Shown: piece by piece, positions 24,301 through 31,675 of the stretch
Layout: every line of letters starts with the position of its first letter
Numbering within the stretch: position 1 is the stretch's first letter
Origin: Lachnospiraceae bacterium
GTDB lineage: Bacteria > Bacillota_A > Clostridia > Lachnospirales > Lachnospiraceae
Assembly: GCA_028694115.1 (NCBI GenBank)
Contig: JAQUUB010000034.1
Span: forward strand, 1-42,523
DNA length: 42,523 bases
Direction of reading: 5' to 3'
The notes under the pieces: generated by a model
The model's database searches: none
The model's input: only the letters and a program-made list of their open reading frames with translations
What the model was told of the DNA's origin: nothing
Program-made: the position numbers and the translations under genes

Positions 24301-24943
24301 TATATTGGAGGACAGATTTTTTACATCACTAATTTTTGCTTATAAAAAAGGAGCGCAACTGAATGATATTTGTAAACTTGCTTTTGCAAAATATCTGTCA
24401 GAAAAAATGAAGGAAAGAGAACCTAATTATTTGTGTACCGAAGAAACCAAATCCTTGGCTTGTCTATTTATAAAAGAATTGATTCATAAAAACATTATTT
24501 TTGCATTTTATAAAGAATACGAGGATATGGTGGAGGAACTATCGCTGTTCGCCGATAAAACTTTTATTGAGCATAAAGCAAATCCTAACAGTAGAGTAAC
24601 GTTACATTATGTGTTAGAGGGTGAGGAAGAAGAGAACGTCACTTATCGGAAGGAAGAAATGAAAAATATGTTCGGTGGTGTCTTTTCTAAGCAATTCACC
24701 TTATTTTTTGGAGAGAATCTACAATATTATATAACCGAGGATAGTAAGGGAAAAGAACATTTAACAAAGAGTCTTGTAATTCAAAAAAATGATATTACAA
24801 TGGGTGGGAAAGAAACCAGATATGATGTTATGAATGATATGCTAATAAGTAAAGCTTTGAATGATGAAGAGAGTTTACTTAATTTAATGGAATTATATAT
24901 TAGAAAGAAACAAGTAACGGAAAAATTATTCAAACTAAAATAG
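21365..24943 (+). CDS. DUF5717-type giant solenoid protein
   Basis: A roughly 1,192-residue cytoplasmic protein with no signal peptide or membrane segment. Residues 1-125 are beta-rich and Ig-like (KPTIGSFSIKTAENQTVKG, GEYSIPFTASV). A helical linker follows, then a second beta domain at about 205-290 (IHIEFPITRIGWGLTNIEI-like). Residues 310-1190 are almost all amphipathic helix pairs like a TPR solenoid. It resembles DUF5717, found in Lachnospiraceae and without known function. AAGGA (21353-21357) best supports the GTG at 21365; another GTG at 21362 is possible. The next gene follows after 9 bases. Confidence 0.72.
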   Translation: MRYLNNHIDNLVKGLFEYEKMKLNISEKKLEMSIDLDKPTIGSFSIKTAENQTVKGVINVSNPRMKCSVREFEANEIEVRYEFNSKGMEEGEVLTGDIFIISNAGEYSIPFTASVIHKVIQSSIGKIKNLFHFTNLAQSNFEEAVKTFYSQEFKHIFINNDRKFYNTYLGLSGVKGSRQNMEEFLISIHKKRAVEIEIPEEMMEIPHIKENMHIEFPITRIGWGLTNIEIHADQEFVKLQKSQLTDDDFLGNKCTFSCELIYEKLHAGRNYARIQFKTPFLEKQIEICVVQSKIHKNTNKEIQKIRLLLTRQYLDFRLKKINIATWVKESMYLVEKMIGVDGSSIEARLYQAQLLLASEKFKEAQWILEHVNQDMNIKQANSVLNAYFMYLTCLADRENSGLDKIKETIRSFYMEQKQNRQLLWLLLYLDDSYEKSPSNKLALLEEQFKAGCTSPILYIEAYHLFVKNPLLLSKLEDYEIQVLLWAHKNQIYSENIVNQVVYLCTRTKKYSDLLHKILSFYYMKYENDEILMIIGSHLIRGNRMDQEAFFWYKKAVEKELRITRLFEYYMYAMPSDSKEEIPRMVKMYFAYNSSLDFQKNAILYANLIAHQEDNREIVISYEKQMVSFTVEQLRNNRMNENLAVLYEYFREHELIQKELPDHLESLAFSSCIVVADSKMKYAVVIEDPFIMEQKVPIINKKAYVNLYGHNYEIMLEDENGNRYLESTEFKIYQMMRKNTLQPLIQDNMERGIGFCVYLSELKHHFQFVQGENEKCIRLLIESPQIREDFKMELRQNIIQYYYDCDKQQELDEFLLSIQPSILQKKSRAELVEYMVKRGMHENAYQIVTTYGLEHVGAKILVKLCSQMIRNMENEKDDVLLKISHMVFELGKYDQTVLNYLILHYEGTTRNLRNIWKSAINFDLDVHSLEERMLIQMLYTRSFVGERDIIFDDYQKNGALPSLEMAYLSYHAFEYFVLDSILEDRFFTSLIFAYKKGAQLNDICKLAFAKYLSEKMKEREPNYLCTEETKSLACLFIKELIHKNIIFAFYKEYEDMVEELSLFADKTFIEHKANPNSRVTLHYVLEGEEEENVTYRKEEMKNMFGGVFSKQFTLFFGENLQYYITEDSKGKEHLTKSLVIQKNDITMGGKETRYDVMNDMLISKALNDEESLLNLMELYIRKKQVTEKLFKLK

Positions 24944-24952
24944 GAGTTGAAT

Positions 24953-26203
24953 GTGTCAATGGAAAATGAGAGAAAAATAGTACTTGGTTATGATTTGAAT
25001 AATGAATTATCCCAAGTGAGCTTTTGTGATAGTGACACAGGTGTTCCAACTACATTATCGACGGTGACTGGAACAGAAAAGTATGTAATTCCTACAGTAA
25101 TAGGGAAAAAGAAGGGGATAAACCAATGGTTCTTTGGTGAGGAGGCAATTCAGCTTGCCAATAAGGAAGATGGAATTTTAGTCCAAAATATTTTAGAACT
25201 GGCTAGAAATGGGGGGAGTTTTTGTATTGAAGAAATTGATTACTCAGCAGTTTCGCTTCTAGCATTATTTTTAAAAAGAACGCTCGCTCTTGTAAATTTA
25301 GTAATTCCTTGGCAATCAGTTGATTTTATTACAATTACTGTAGAAAATCTTGATAAAGAGATGATTGAGCTGCTTCAATCCGTAATAAGAGAATTGCCTA
25401 TTGAACCAGAAAAAATAAAATACCAAAATTATTCAGAGAGCTTCTATTATTATATGCTCCATCAGCCGAAAGAATTATGGAAGTATCAGGTGATTATTTT
25501 AGATAATACTTCACCATATCTTAAATCATATCGTTTGGAAATTAACAATAAGACAAATCCTAAGGTAGTATTAATTGATAAAGCAGAGTATAAAGAATTA
25601 ACATACAGTGATCAGGAATTGCTGACAATCAGTAAAGATCTAGTGGAAGGAAGGATTGTATCAAGTGTATATCTAATTGGAGACGGATTTGAAGAAGATA
25701 GAATTCCAGAAACATTAAAATATTTATGTAGTAAGCGCAGAGTTTTTTCGGGAAAAAATTTATACACTAAGGGTGCTGCATTTTCGGCCTTTGAACAGAT
25801 TAACCCCAGTACCTTTAGTGAAGAGTTTGCTTTTCTAGGAAATAATAAATTAAAATGTAATATAGGAATGAAAGTAATACGCAGCGGAGTCGAAAGTTAT
25901 GTAGCACTGGCAGATGCAGGTATTAATTGGTATGATGTGGCATGTGAGAGGGAATTCTTATTGGGAAAAGAAAAAGAAATTAGGATTTTGCTTACTCCAT
26001 TAATAGATAAAAATGTAAGATGGGTGGTTATTCGATTAAATGAGATACCTGAGAGGAAAAGTAGAGCAAGCAGGGTACGTGTGAAATTGAATATGAAGTC
26101 TGAAACAATCTTATCTGTAAAAATAAAGGACTTAGGATTTGGAGAGATTTTTCCGTCAACAGATCAAATTTGGGAAGAAGAAATTCAGATATATGATCCA
26201 TAA
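24953..26203 (+). CDS. DUF5716-type degenerate Hsp70/actin-like protein
   Basis: A 416-residue protein laid out like Hsp70. There is a phosphate-1-like strand VLGYDLNNELSQVSF, a phosphate-2-like VIILDNTSPYLKSYRLEI, and an adenosine-like motif VYLIGDGFEEDRIPETL ending GAAFSAF. A C-terminal segment, LNEIPERKSRASRVRVKLNM and then SVKIKDLGFGE, reads like the start of the Hsp70 substrate-binding beta domain. The glycine-rich phosphate loops of true Hsp70 are altered (LGYDLNN, LDNTSP), so ATP hydrolysis may be weak or lost. The TAGGAG overlapping the previous stop best serves the GTG at 24953; an ATG at 24959 is the alternative. Confidence 0.75.
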   Translation: MSMENERKIVLGYDLNNELSQVSFCDSDTGVPTTLSTVTGTEKYVIPTVIGKKKGINQWFFGEEAIQLANKEDGILVQNILELARNGGSFCIEEIDYSAVSLLALFLKRTLALVNLVIPWQSVDFITITVENLDKEMIELLQSVIRELPIEPEKIKYQNYSESFYYYMLHQPKELWKYQVIILDNTSPYLKSYRLEINNKTNPKVVLIDKAEYKELTYSDQELLTISKDLVEGRIVSSVYLIGDGFEEDRIPETLKYLCSKRRVFSGKNLYTKGAAFSAFEQINPSTFSEEFAFLGNNKLKCNIGMKVIRSGVESYVALADAGINWYDVACEREFLLGKEKEIRILLTPLIDKNVRWVVIRLNEIPERKSRASRVRVKLNMKSETILSVKIKDLGFGEIFPSTDQIWEEEIQIYDP

Positions 26204-26229
26204 GAAAGCATTTACGAAAGGAAAATAAA

Positions 26230-27063
26230 ATGGTATATTCGTGTTTTGGCAGCTATGCAAAAAGTCCATACTATTTAGAATCTGCTCATCTTCATTTTTT
26301 TTCAATTGAAGAATTGTGTTATTATTTTCAACACAATATGGAACTGTTAGACGAATCCATTATGAATCTGAGGATGTGCGAGTTTATTGAAACCCAATTA
26401 GAATTAGTGGATCTTTCAAGAAAATTAGTGGGTTTAGTTCGCTCAAAAGCTGATTTATGTGCATTTGTGTCAACGATATTAGAAGATACCTACTATTGTA
26501 ATCATGAGGAGTTGAAAAAAATAGAACAGATACTTCGTGAGAGTGATACAGTAGGACGGGAAGAACGATTAAAAATTCGTGGAGATTTCTTCTATCAAAA
26601 TGGAAAAATAGATATGGCAATGAAGGAATATCAAAAAGCACTTATTTGCTCAGAGGAATCTCTAAAAGAAGATACAAAAGGAGATATCTATCATAATTTG
26701 GGGGTGTGCTATGCAAGGCTATTTCAATTTGAATTAGCAGCGAAGTCATTTTTGGATGCATATCGTTTCAATAATGAGGAAAAAACTTATGAACAATATC
26801 TAGCTGCTTTGCGACTTGGAAATAGCAAGGATAATTATTTGGATATTGTTTTAAAGGAACATATTTCCCAGGAAAAGGTAACTGATCTTGAAGAAAAAAT
26901 TGGAAATACTGTGCCGGAAATTAAAGCTTCTAAAGAATATCAGGAATATGAACGTACGATTCAAGTAAAAAAGGATGGTAAAATATCTGAGTATTATGAA
27001 AGTCTAGGACATATTCTATCAGAACTTAAAAAGGAATATTGTAAAAATACATGTAATGAGTAA
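26230..27063 (+). CDS. TPR-repeat protein of the DUF5717/DUF5716 operon
   Basis: A 277-residue soluble helical protein. Residues about 127-212 form at least two tetratricopeptide repeats (RGDFFYQNGKIDMAMKEYQKAL, then YHNLGVCYARLFQFELAAKSFLDAY). The N-terminal 110 residues are helical and not recognised. TPR proteins commonly bind peptides of Hsp70-type partners, so it may be a co-chaperone of the upstream DUF5716 protein; this is inferred from order and fold. AAAGGAAA precedes the ATG; gaps to neighbours are 26 and 18 bases. Confidence 0.75.
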   Translation: MVYSCFGSYAKSPYYLESAHLHFFSIEELCYYFQHNMELLDESIMNLRMCEFIETQLELVDLSRKLVGLVRSKADLCAFVSTILEDTYYCNHEELKKIEQILRESDTVGREERLKIRGDFFYQNGKIDMAMKEYQKALICSEESLKEDTKGDIYHNLGVCYARLFQFELAAKSFLDAYRFNNEEKTYEQYLAALRLGNSKDNYLDIVLKEHISQEKVTDLEEKIGNTVPEIKASKEYQEYERTIQVKKDGKISEYYESLGHILSELKKEYCKNTCNE

Positions 27064-27081
27064 AAGTTAGAGTGGGTGTAT

Positions 27082-28248
27082 ATGGGATTATTTCAATTTT
27101 TTAAGAAAAAAATGGAAAAAGAGGAACCATGGGAGAAGGAAGGAAGCTTAAAGGCAGAACCTTTGAACAGGGCTACTCTTGATATAGAAAATAGTGAACA
27201 GCGTGAGAAATATATTAGAAATTGTTGTCAGCAAATTGTTGAAGCGTCAGAAGAAATTGACAAAGCAACAATGGAATATCAGCTTGTGACAGACTATTTA
27301 ACTGATATGGAAGAAATAGAGCAGCTACCAAAGGAAGAAAGAGCCGATATTAATGCTTATGCAAGAAAGCTTGTAGCACTTAAAAAAGATCATAAATTGT
27401 ATGAGAGTAAGATTGGTAACATTACAAATGCACAGTTTAAGAATGTGGAAAGTTTTGAAGAGGATATGCCAGAGGGTTTAGAAAAACTGGTAAAGGATGA
27501 AAATTACAAGATGTTAGTGCGGCAAGACTTGCAAAAATTGGAAGGAGAGAAGGTTTCCTATCAATTTCGTTTGGCTGATGATAGGGTGATTCGTGCCAAT
27601 GCAAAGAGCCTTGCAATTATTACGATTTTTACAATTATAGTAACACTTATGATTTTATTTGTTTTTCAATATTTTTTACAAATGAATACTACAATAGGTT
27701 ATCTTCTGACAATTGCAATTGGTGCAATATCCTTAACATACTGTTTTGTTCGAAATAATAATGCAATGATTCAACAAAGAAAAGTAGAACGAAATTTAAA
27801 TCAAGTGATTCTAATGCAAAACACAGTGAAAATCCGATATATCAATATTACAAATGTGATTGAATATGCATATGCGAAATATCGTGTGAATAGCTCAAAT
27901 GAATTAAATTATCTTTGGGAAAAATATACACAAGAAAAAGAAGAACGGAAGAAATTCGATGAATCAGGTAGTGAAATTGAATTTCAAAAAGGAGAATTTC
28001 TTGAAGAATTAAAGCGTCTGAGAATCAGAGTGCCAGGTATCTGGTTACATCAGGTTGAGGCTCTGATTGAACCAAAAGAAATGGTAGAAATCAGGCATGG
28101 ATTAATAGCCAGAAGACAGGCAATGCGAAAACGTATCGAATATAATGCGGATAATAGAAATCAAGCGAAAGAGGAAATAAATGAAATTGTAAAGTCATAT
28201 CCTAAATATGCCAGTGAAATCTTGGGAATAATTTCAGAGTATGAATAG
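27082..28248 (+). CDS. Membrane-anchored coiled-coil protein of the DUF5717/DUF5716 operon
   Basis: A 388-residue protein. The N-terminal 170 residues are charged helix with coiled-coil potential. Two adjacent transmembrane segments lie at about 176-198 and 203-223, with only a short loop between. The C-terminal 165 residues are again charged helix (YTQEKEERKKFDESGSEIEF). Both long domains are therefore predicted on the same, cytoplasmic, side. It could dock the chaperone-like proteins at the membrane. No homologous family was recognised. The ATG at 27082 is chosen; its ribosome site (GTGGG) is weak. Confidence 0.7.
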   Translation: MGLFQFFKKKMEKEEPWEKEGSLKAEPLNRATLDIENSEQREKYIRNCCQQIVEASEEIDKATMEYQLVTDYLTDMEEIEQLPKEERADINAYARKLVALKKDHKLYESKIGNITNAQFKNVESFEEDMPEGLEKLVKDENYKMLVRQDLQKLEGEKVSYQFRLADDRVIRANAKSLAIITIFTIIVTLMILFVFQYFLQMNTTIGYLLTIAIGAISLTYCFVRNNNAMIQQRKVERNLNQVILMQNTVKIRYINITNVIEYAYAKYRVNSSNELNYLWEKYTQEKEERKKFDESGSEIEFQKGEFLEELKRLRIRVPGIWLHQVEALIEPKEMVEIRHGLIARRQAMRKRIEYNADNRNQAKEEINEIVKSYPKYASEILGIISEYE

Positions 28249-28260
28249 AACAATTTGAGG

Positions 28261-28291
28261 AAGGCTAGAGCGTGCAGCACTAGTCTTTTCT
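28261..28291 (+). terminator. Weak terminator after the four-gene operon
   Basis: GGCTAG and CTAGTC pair across a 14-base loop with one G-U pair, followed by TTTTC. The flanking CTGAGAACCGTCCCC (28303-28317) resembles a dispersed clostridial repeat. Confidence 0.4.
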
Positions 28292-28320
28292 AATTATCTA
28301 TAACTGAGAACCGTCCCCGA

Positions 28321-28349
28321 TTGACCAGGAGAGTGATTTATGTTACGAT
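28321..28349 (+). promoter_or_regulatory. Promoter of the amino acid ABC importer
   Basis: TTGACC (28321-28326) and TACGAT (28344-28349) are separated by 17 bases, about 60 bases upstream of the substrate-binding protein start. Confidence 0.5.
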
Positions 28350-28410
28350 GTCAAATGTAAATAAAATACTTGACTGTGCTAACAGAGTGAAGTGAATTGG
28401 AGGAGAAATT

Positions 28411-29310
28411 ATGAGAAAATTTGTAACAGCTTTTGCAGCTTTAAGCATGGCAGGCATCCTATTATCAGGATGTGGATCCAAGGGAAACGAAGTACCAGAA
28501 AATACCGAAAATCCAGTAGCTGCTAGTGAAAATGTGACAGAAGAAACAACAAAAGCTACGGAGACCGAGGAAGGTACACAAGCAGATATAGAAAAGAATA
28601 TGAGTGGAAAAACGTTCACATTAGGATTTGATGCAAATTTCCCACCATATGGTTATGTAGATGAAAAGGGAAATTATGTGGGTTTTGATTTAGATTTAGC
28701 AGCAGAAGTATGCAATCGTTTAGGCTGGAATTTAGTTCTTCAGCCAATTGATTGGGACTCAAAAGATATGGAGTTAGAATCAGGTGCAATTGATTGTATT
28801 TGGAATGGTTTTACAATGAGCGATGATCGTTTGGAAAAATATGCGTGGTCAAAACCATATGTTGATAACAGCCAGGTGTTTGTAGTGGCTAAAGATTCAA
28901 GCATAAAAGCACCTGCTGATTTAGCAGGAAAGGTAGTAGCTGTTCAGGCAGATTCTTCTGCACTTGAGGCATTGAATTCTGAGGATCATGCTGATCTGAC
29001 AGGAAGTTTTGCGGAACTGATGCAGGTACCAGAGTATAATACTGGATTTATGAATTTGGAGTCAGGAGCAGTTGATGCAATTGCTATGGATATTGGAGTC
29101 GCAAATTATCAAATTAGTACAAGAGATGATAATTTCGTAATTCTTGAGGAGCCTTTGGTTTCAGAGCAGTATGGAATTGGCTTTAAATTAGGTAATGAAG
29201 AAATGAGAGATCAGGTTCAAAAAGCACTAGACGAAATGGCAGCAGATGGAACATTTATGACAATAGCGGATGAATGGACTTTGACAGATAGTGTACTATT
29301 AGGAAAATAA
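28411..29310 (+). CDS. Polar amino acid ABC transporter substrate-binding lipoprotein
   Basis: A 299-residue lipoprotein. The signal peptide ends at lipobox LLSGC (Cys21), followed by a Thr/Glu-rich linker to about residue 65. The family-3 solute-binding domain follows: TFTLGFDANFPPYGYVDEKG, FDLDLAAEVCNRLG, then DCIWNGFTMSDDR. It captures a polar amino acid, such as cystine, glutamine or histidine, outside the membrane. GGAGGAG precedes the ATG at 28411. The permease and ATPase genes follow in one operon. Confidence 0.93.
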   Translation: MRKFVTAFAALSMAGILLSGCGSKGNEVPENTENPVAASENVTEETTKATETEEGTQADIEKNMSGKTFTLGFDANFPPYGYVDEKGNYVGFDLDLAAEVCNRLGWNLVLQPIDWDSKDMELESGAIDCIWNGFTMSDDRLEKYAWSKPYVDNSQVFVVAKDSSIKAPADLAGKVVAVQADSSALEALNSEDHADLTGSFAELMQVPEYNTGFMNLESGAVDAIAMDIGVANYQISTRDDNFVILEEPLVSEQYGIGFKLGNEEMRDQVQKALDEMAADGTFMTIADEWTLTDSVLLGK

Positions 29311-29346
29311 AAATAATTATTACAGAAGTGAGAGTAGGATAAAGCT

Positions 29347-29997
29347 ATGAGCGTAGGAGAAATGTTACAGCAATTAAGTTCGGGTATGTTAATATCAACA
29401 GAAATATTTTTTTTGACACTGCTTTTGTCTCTGCCATTAGGATTAGTGGTAGCCATGAAAAGGATGTCAAAAAATAAGGTGGTTCAATCGGTCGCGAAAG
29501 TTTATATTTCGGTCATGAGGGGAACACCATTAATGCTGCAGCTGATGGTGGTTTATTTTGGTCCGTTTTATCTATTTGGAATAAGAATCACCTCTTCCTA
29601 TCGCTTTGTAGCTGTTATCATCGGATTTGTATTAAACTATGCTGCATATTTTGCAGAGATCTATCGATCAGGGATTCAGTCAATGCCAATTGGACAGTAC
29701 GAAGCGGCTAAGGTTTTAGGATATTCCAAATCACAAACGTTTGTGAAAATTATTTTGCCACAGGTGGTAAAAAGAATTTTACCTTCTATTACGAATGAAG
29801 TAATTACACTTGTAAAGGATACTTCTTTAGCATTTGTAATTGCAGTATCAGAGATGTTCACAACTGCAAAAGCAATCGCAGCATCACAGACAACGATGAT
29901 GCCGTTTGTGATTGCAGGTATATTTTATTATATTTTTAATTTAATTGTTGCATTAATAATGGAAAAAATAGAGCACAAGCTCGATTATTATAAATAG
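29347..29997 (+). CDS. Polar amino acid ABC transporter permease
   Basis: A 216-residue membrane protein of the HisMQ family with about five helices. It has the coupling EAA loop QYEAAKVLGYSKSQTFVKIILPQ, and the early RGTPLMLQLMVVYFG pattern. It forms the channel for the binding protein upstream and the ATPase downstream (gap 19 bases). Confidence 0.93.
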   Translation: MSVGEMLQQLSSGMLISTEIFFLTLLLSLPLGLVVAMKRMSKNKVVQSVAKVYISVMRGTPLMLQLMVVYFGPFYLFGIRITSSYRFVAVIIGFVLNYAAYFAEIYRSGIQSMPIGQYEAAKVLGYSKSQTFVKIILPQVVKRILPSITNEVITLVKDTSLAFVIAVSEMFTTAKAIAASQTTMMPFVIAGIFYYIFNLIVALIMEKIEHKLDYYK

Positions 29998-30016
29998 AAG
30001 TGCGAAAGGAAAACGA

Positions 30017-30775
30017 ATGAATCTTTTAGAAATTAATCATTTAAAAAAGAGCTACGGAAATTTAGAAGTAATCAAGGATATTTCTCTATCCGTGAAAGAA
30101 GGAGAAGTATTGTCTATTATAGGTCCATCGGGATCAGGGAAGTCTACTTTACTAAGGTGTGCTACAATGCTTGAAAAAATGGATGCAGGAGAATTGATTT
30201 ATCTTTCAAAGAAAGCTGCATTTATGAATCAAGAAGGAAACTGTGAGTATGCATCACATAAGGAATTAAAGGAAATTCATAGCTACTATGGACTGGTATT
30301 TCAAAATTTCAATTTATTTCCTCACTTCTCGGTATTAAAAAATATTATGGATGCACCGGTCTCTGTGTTAAAGGAATCACAAGAAGAGGCAAAAAAACAT
30401 GCGATGGAGTTATTAGACAAGCTTGGCTTGTCGGATAAGGCAGATGCATACCCTTGCCAGCTGTCAGGTGGGCAGCAGCAGAGAGTATCGATTGCAAGAG
30501 CTTTGGCACTAAATCCTAAAATTCTTTTTTTTGATGAGCCGACTTCCGCGCTGGATCCGGAACTTACTTCAGAAGTTTTGAAGGTAATCAAGAACCTGGC
30601 AGCAATGCATATGACAATGATAATCGTTACGCATGAAATGCAATTTGCCAGAGAACTTTCGGATCGTATTATTTTTATGGAAGAAGGAAGGATTCAGGCA
30701 CAAGGGACTCCTGATGAATTATTTACAACAGATAACGCCAGAGTGAGGGAGTTTATAGGTAAGTTGACGAATTAA
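30017..30775 (+). CDS. Polar amino acid ABC transporter ATP-binding protein
   Basis: A 252-residue ATPase. Walker A is GPSGSGKST, signature LSGGQQQR, Walker [13 protein letters not shown], and the switch His is in VTHEMQFA. It belongs to the GlnQ/HisP class and energises import by the two preceding gene products. It has the small insertion after Walker A seen in some Clostridia members (the KKAAFMNQEG stretch). Confidence 0.93.
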   Translation: MNLLEINHLKKSYGNLEVIKDISLSVKEGEVLSIIGPSGSGKSTLLRCATMLEKMDAGELIYLSKKAAFMNQEGNCEYASHKELKEIHSYYGLVFQNFNLFPHFSVLKNIMDAPVSVLKESQEEAKKHAMELLDKLGLSDKADAYPCQLSGGQQQRVSIARALALNPKILFFDEPTSALDPELTSEVLKVIKNLAAMHMTMIIVTHEMQFARELSDRIIFMEEGRIQAQGTPDELFTTDNARVREFIGKLTN

Positions 30776-30795
30776 CAGATAATTTTTTCCTTATG

Positions 30796-30869
30796 TTGAT
30801 AATTCATAGGCGTTGTATTATAATTTATAAGTACTATGGGCTGATGAGGTAAACCTCCATCAGCAATTT
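30796..30869 (+). promoter_or_regulatory. purC promoter with leader hairpin
   Basis: TTGATA (30796-30801) and TATAAT (30819-30824) with a 17-base spacer give a near-consensus promoter. The start is predicted near 30831. Just inside the transcript, GCTGATG-AGG (30840-30849) pairs with CCT-C-CATCAGC (to 30864), followed by AATTTTT. It can end the upstream ABC operon, or act as an attenuator for purC. It is not a guanine-type purine riboswitch. Confidence 0.55.
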
Positions 30870-30898
30870 TTAAGATAAGAAAGGTTCAGGTGGATTTC

Positions 30899-31603
30899 AT
30901 GGAAAAATTGGATTTATTGTATGAAGGCAAGGCAAAGAAAGTTTTTAAAACAGCAGACCCTGATGTGCTTATTGTAGACTATAAGGATGATGCAACAGCA
31001 TTTAATGGTATTAAAAAGGGAACCATAGTTGGAAAAGGTATTATCAATAATAAAATGAGTAATCATGTGTTTAAAATTCTTGAAAAAGAGGGCGTTCCTA
31101 CTCATTTAGTTGAAGAATTAAGTGATAGAGAGACTGCTGTTAAAAAAGTTGAAATTGTTCCTTTAGAAGTGATTATTAGAAATGTTGCAGCTGGAAGCTT
31201 TTCCAAGAGACTTGGAGTTGAAGAAGGTGTTGTGTTTAAAGAACCTACAATAGAATTTAGTTATAAAAATGATGAATTAGGAGATCCACTTATTAATGAT
31301 TATTTCGCAGTTGCACTTGAATTAGCAACATGGGAAGAAATAGATACAATCAAAAAATATGCTTTTAAAGTAAACGAAGTATTAAAGGCATATTTCTTAC
31401 GGGCAGATATCAAACTGATTGATTTCAAAATTGAATTTGGTCGTTATAAAGGACAAATTATTTTAGCAGATGAAACATCACCAGATACTTGTAGATTATG
31501 GGATGTTCACACAAATGAAAAGTTGGATAAGGATCGTTTCCGTAGAGATTTAGGAAATGTAGAAGAAGCATATAATGAGGTATTCAAAAGACTAGGATTA
31601 TAA
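30899..31603 (+). CDS. purC: SAICAR synthase
   Basis: A 234-residue enzyme that joins aspartate to CAIR in purine synthesis. Family marks are [36 protein letters not shown] and DEISPDT-like [12 protein letters not shown]. Length is typical. AGGTGG lies five bases before the ATG at 30899; the in-frame GTG at 30890 overlaps that site. It is the first gene of the purC-purF-purB-purA cluster. Confidence 0.96.
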   Translation: MEKLDLLYEGKAKKVFKTADPDVLIVDYKDDATAFNGIKKGTIVGKGIINNKMSNHVFKILEKEGVPTHLVEELSDRETAVKKVEIVPLEVIIRNVAAGSFSKRLGVEEGVVFKEPTIEFSYKNDELGDPLINDYFAVALELATWEEIDTIKKYAFKVNEVLKAYFLRADIKLIDFKIEFGRYKGQIILADETSPDTCRLWDVHTNEKLDKDRFRRDLGNVEEAYNEVFKRLGL

Positions 31604-31610
31604 TATTCTA

Positions 31611-31640
31611 GCCGGAGCCTCGACCATTACGGTCTCCGGC
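31611..31640 (+). other. GC-rich hairpin between purC and purF
   Basis: GCCGGAG (31611-31617) pairs with CTCCGGC (31634-31640), with inner CC/GG pairing. No U-tract follows, so it is more likely an mRNA-stability or processing hairpin in the operon than a terminator. Confidence 0.5.
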
Positions 31641-31675
31641 GGGTAATCATAACAGAAAAGTTAGGAGACGTAACC

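Noticed and set aside
30840..30869. Purine or preQ1 riboswitch before purC
   Set aside because: The leader is too short and lacks the conserved loops of those classes; only a simple hairpin with T-run is present.
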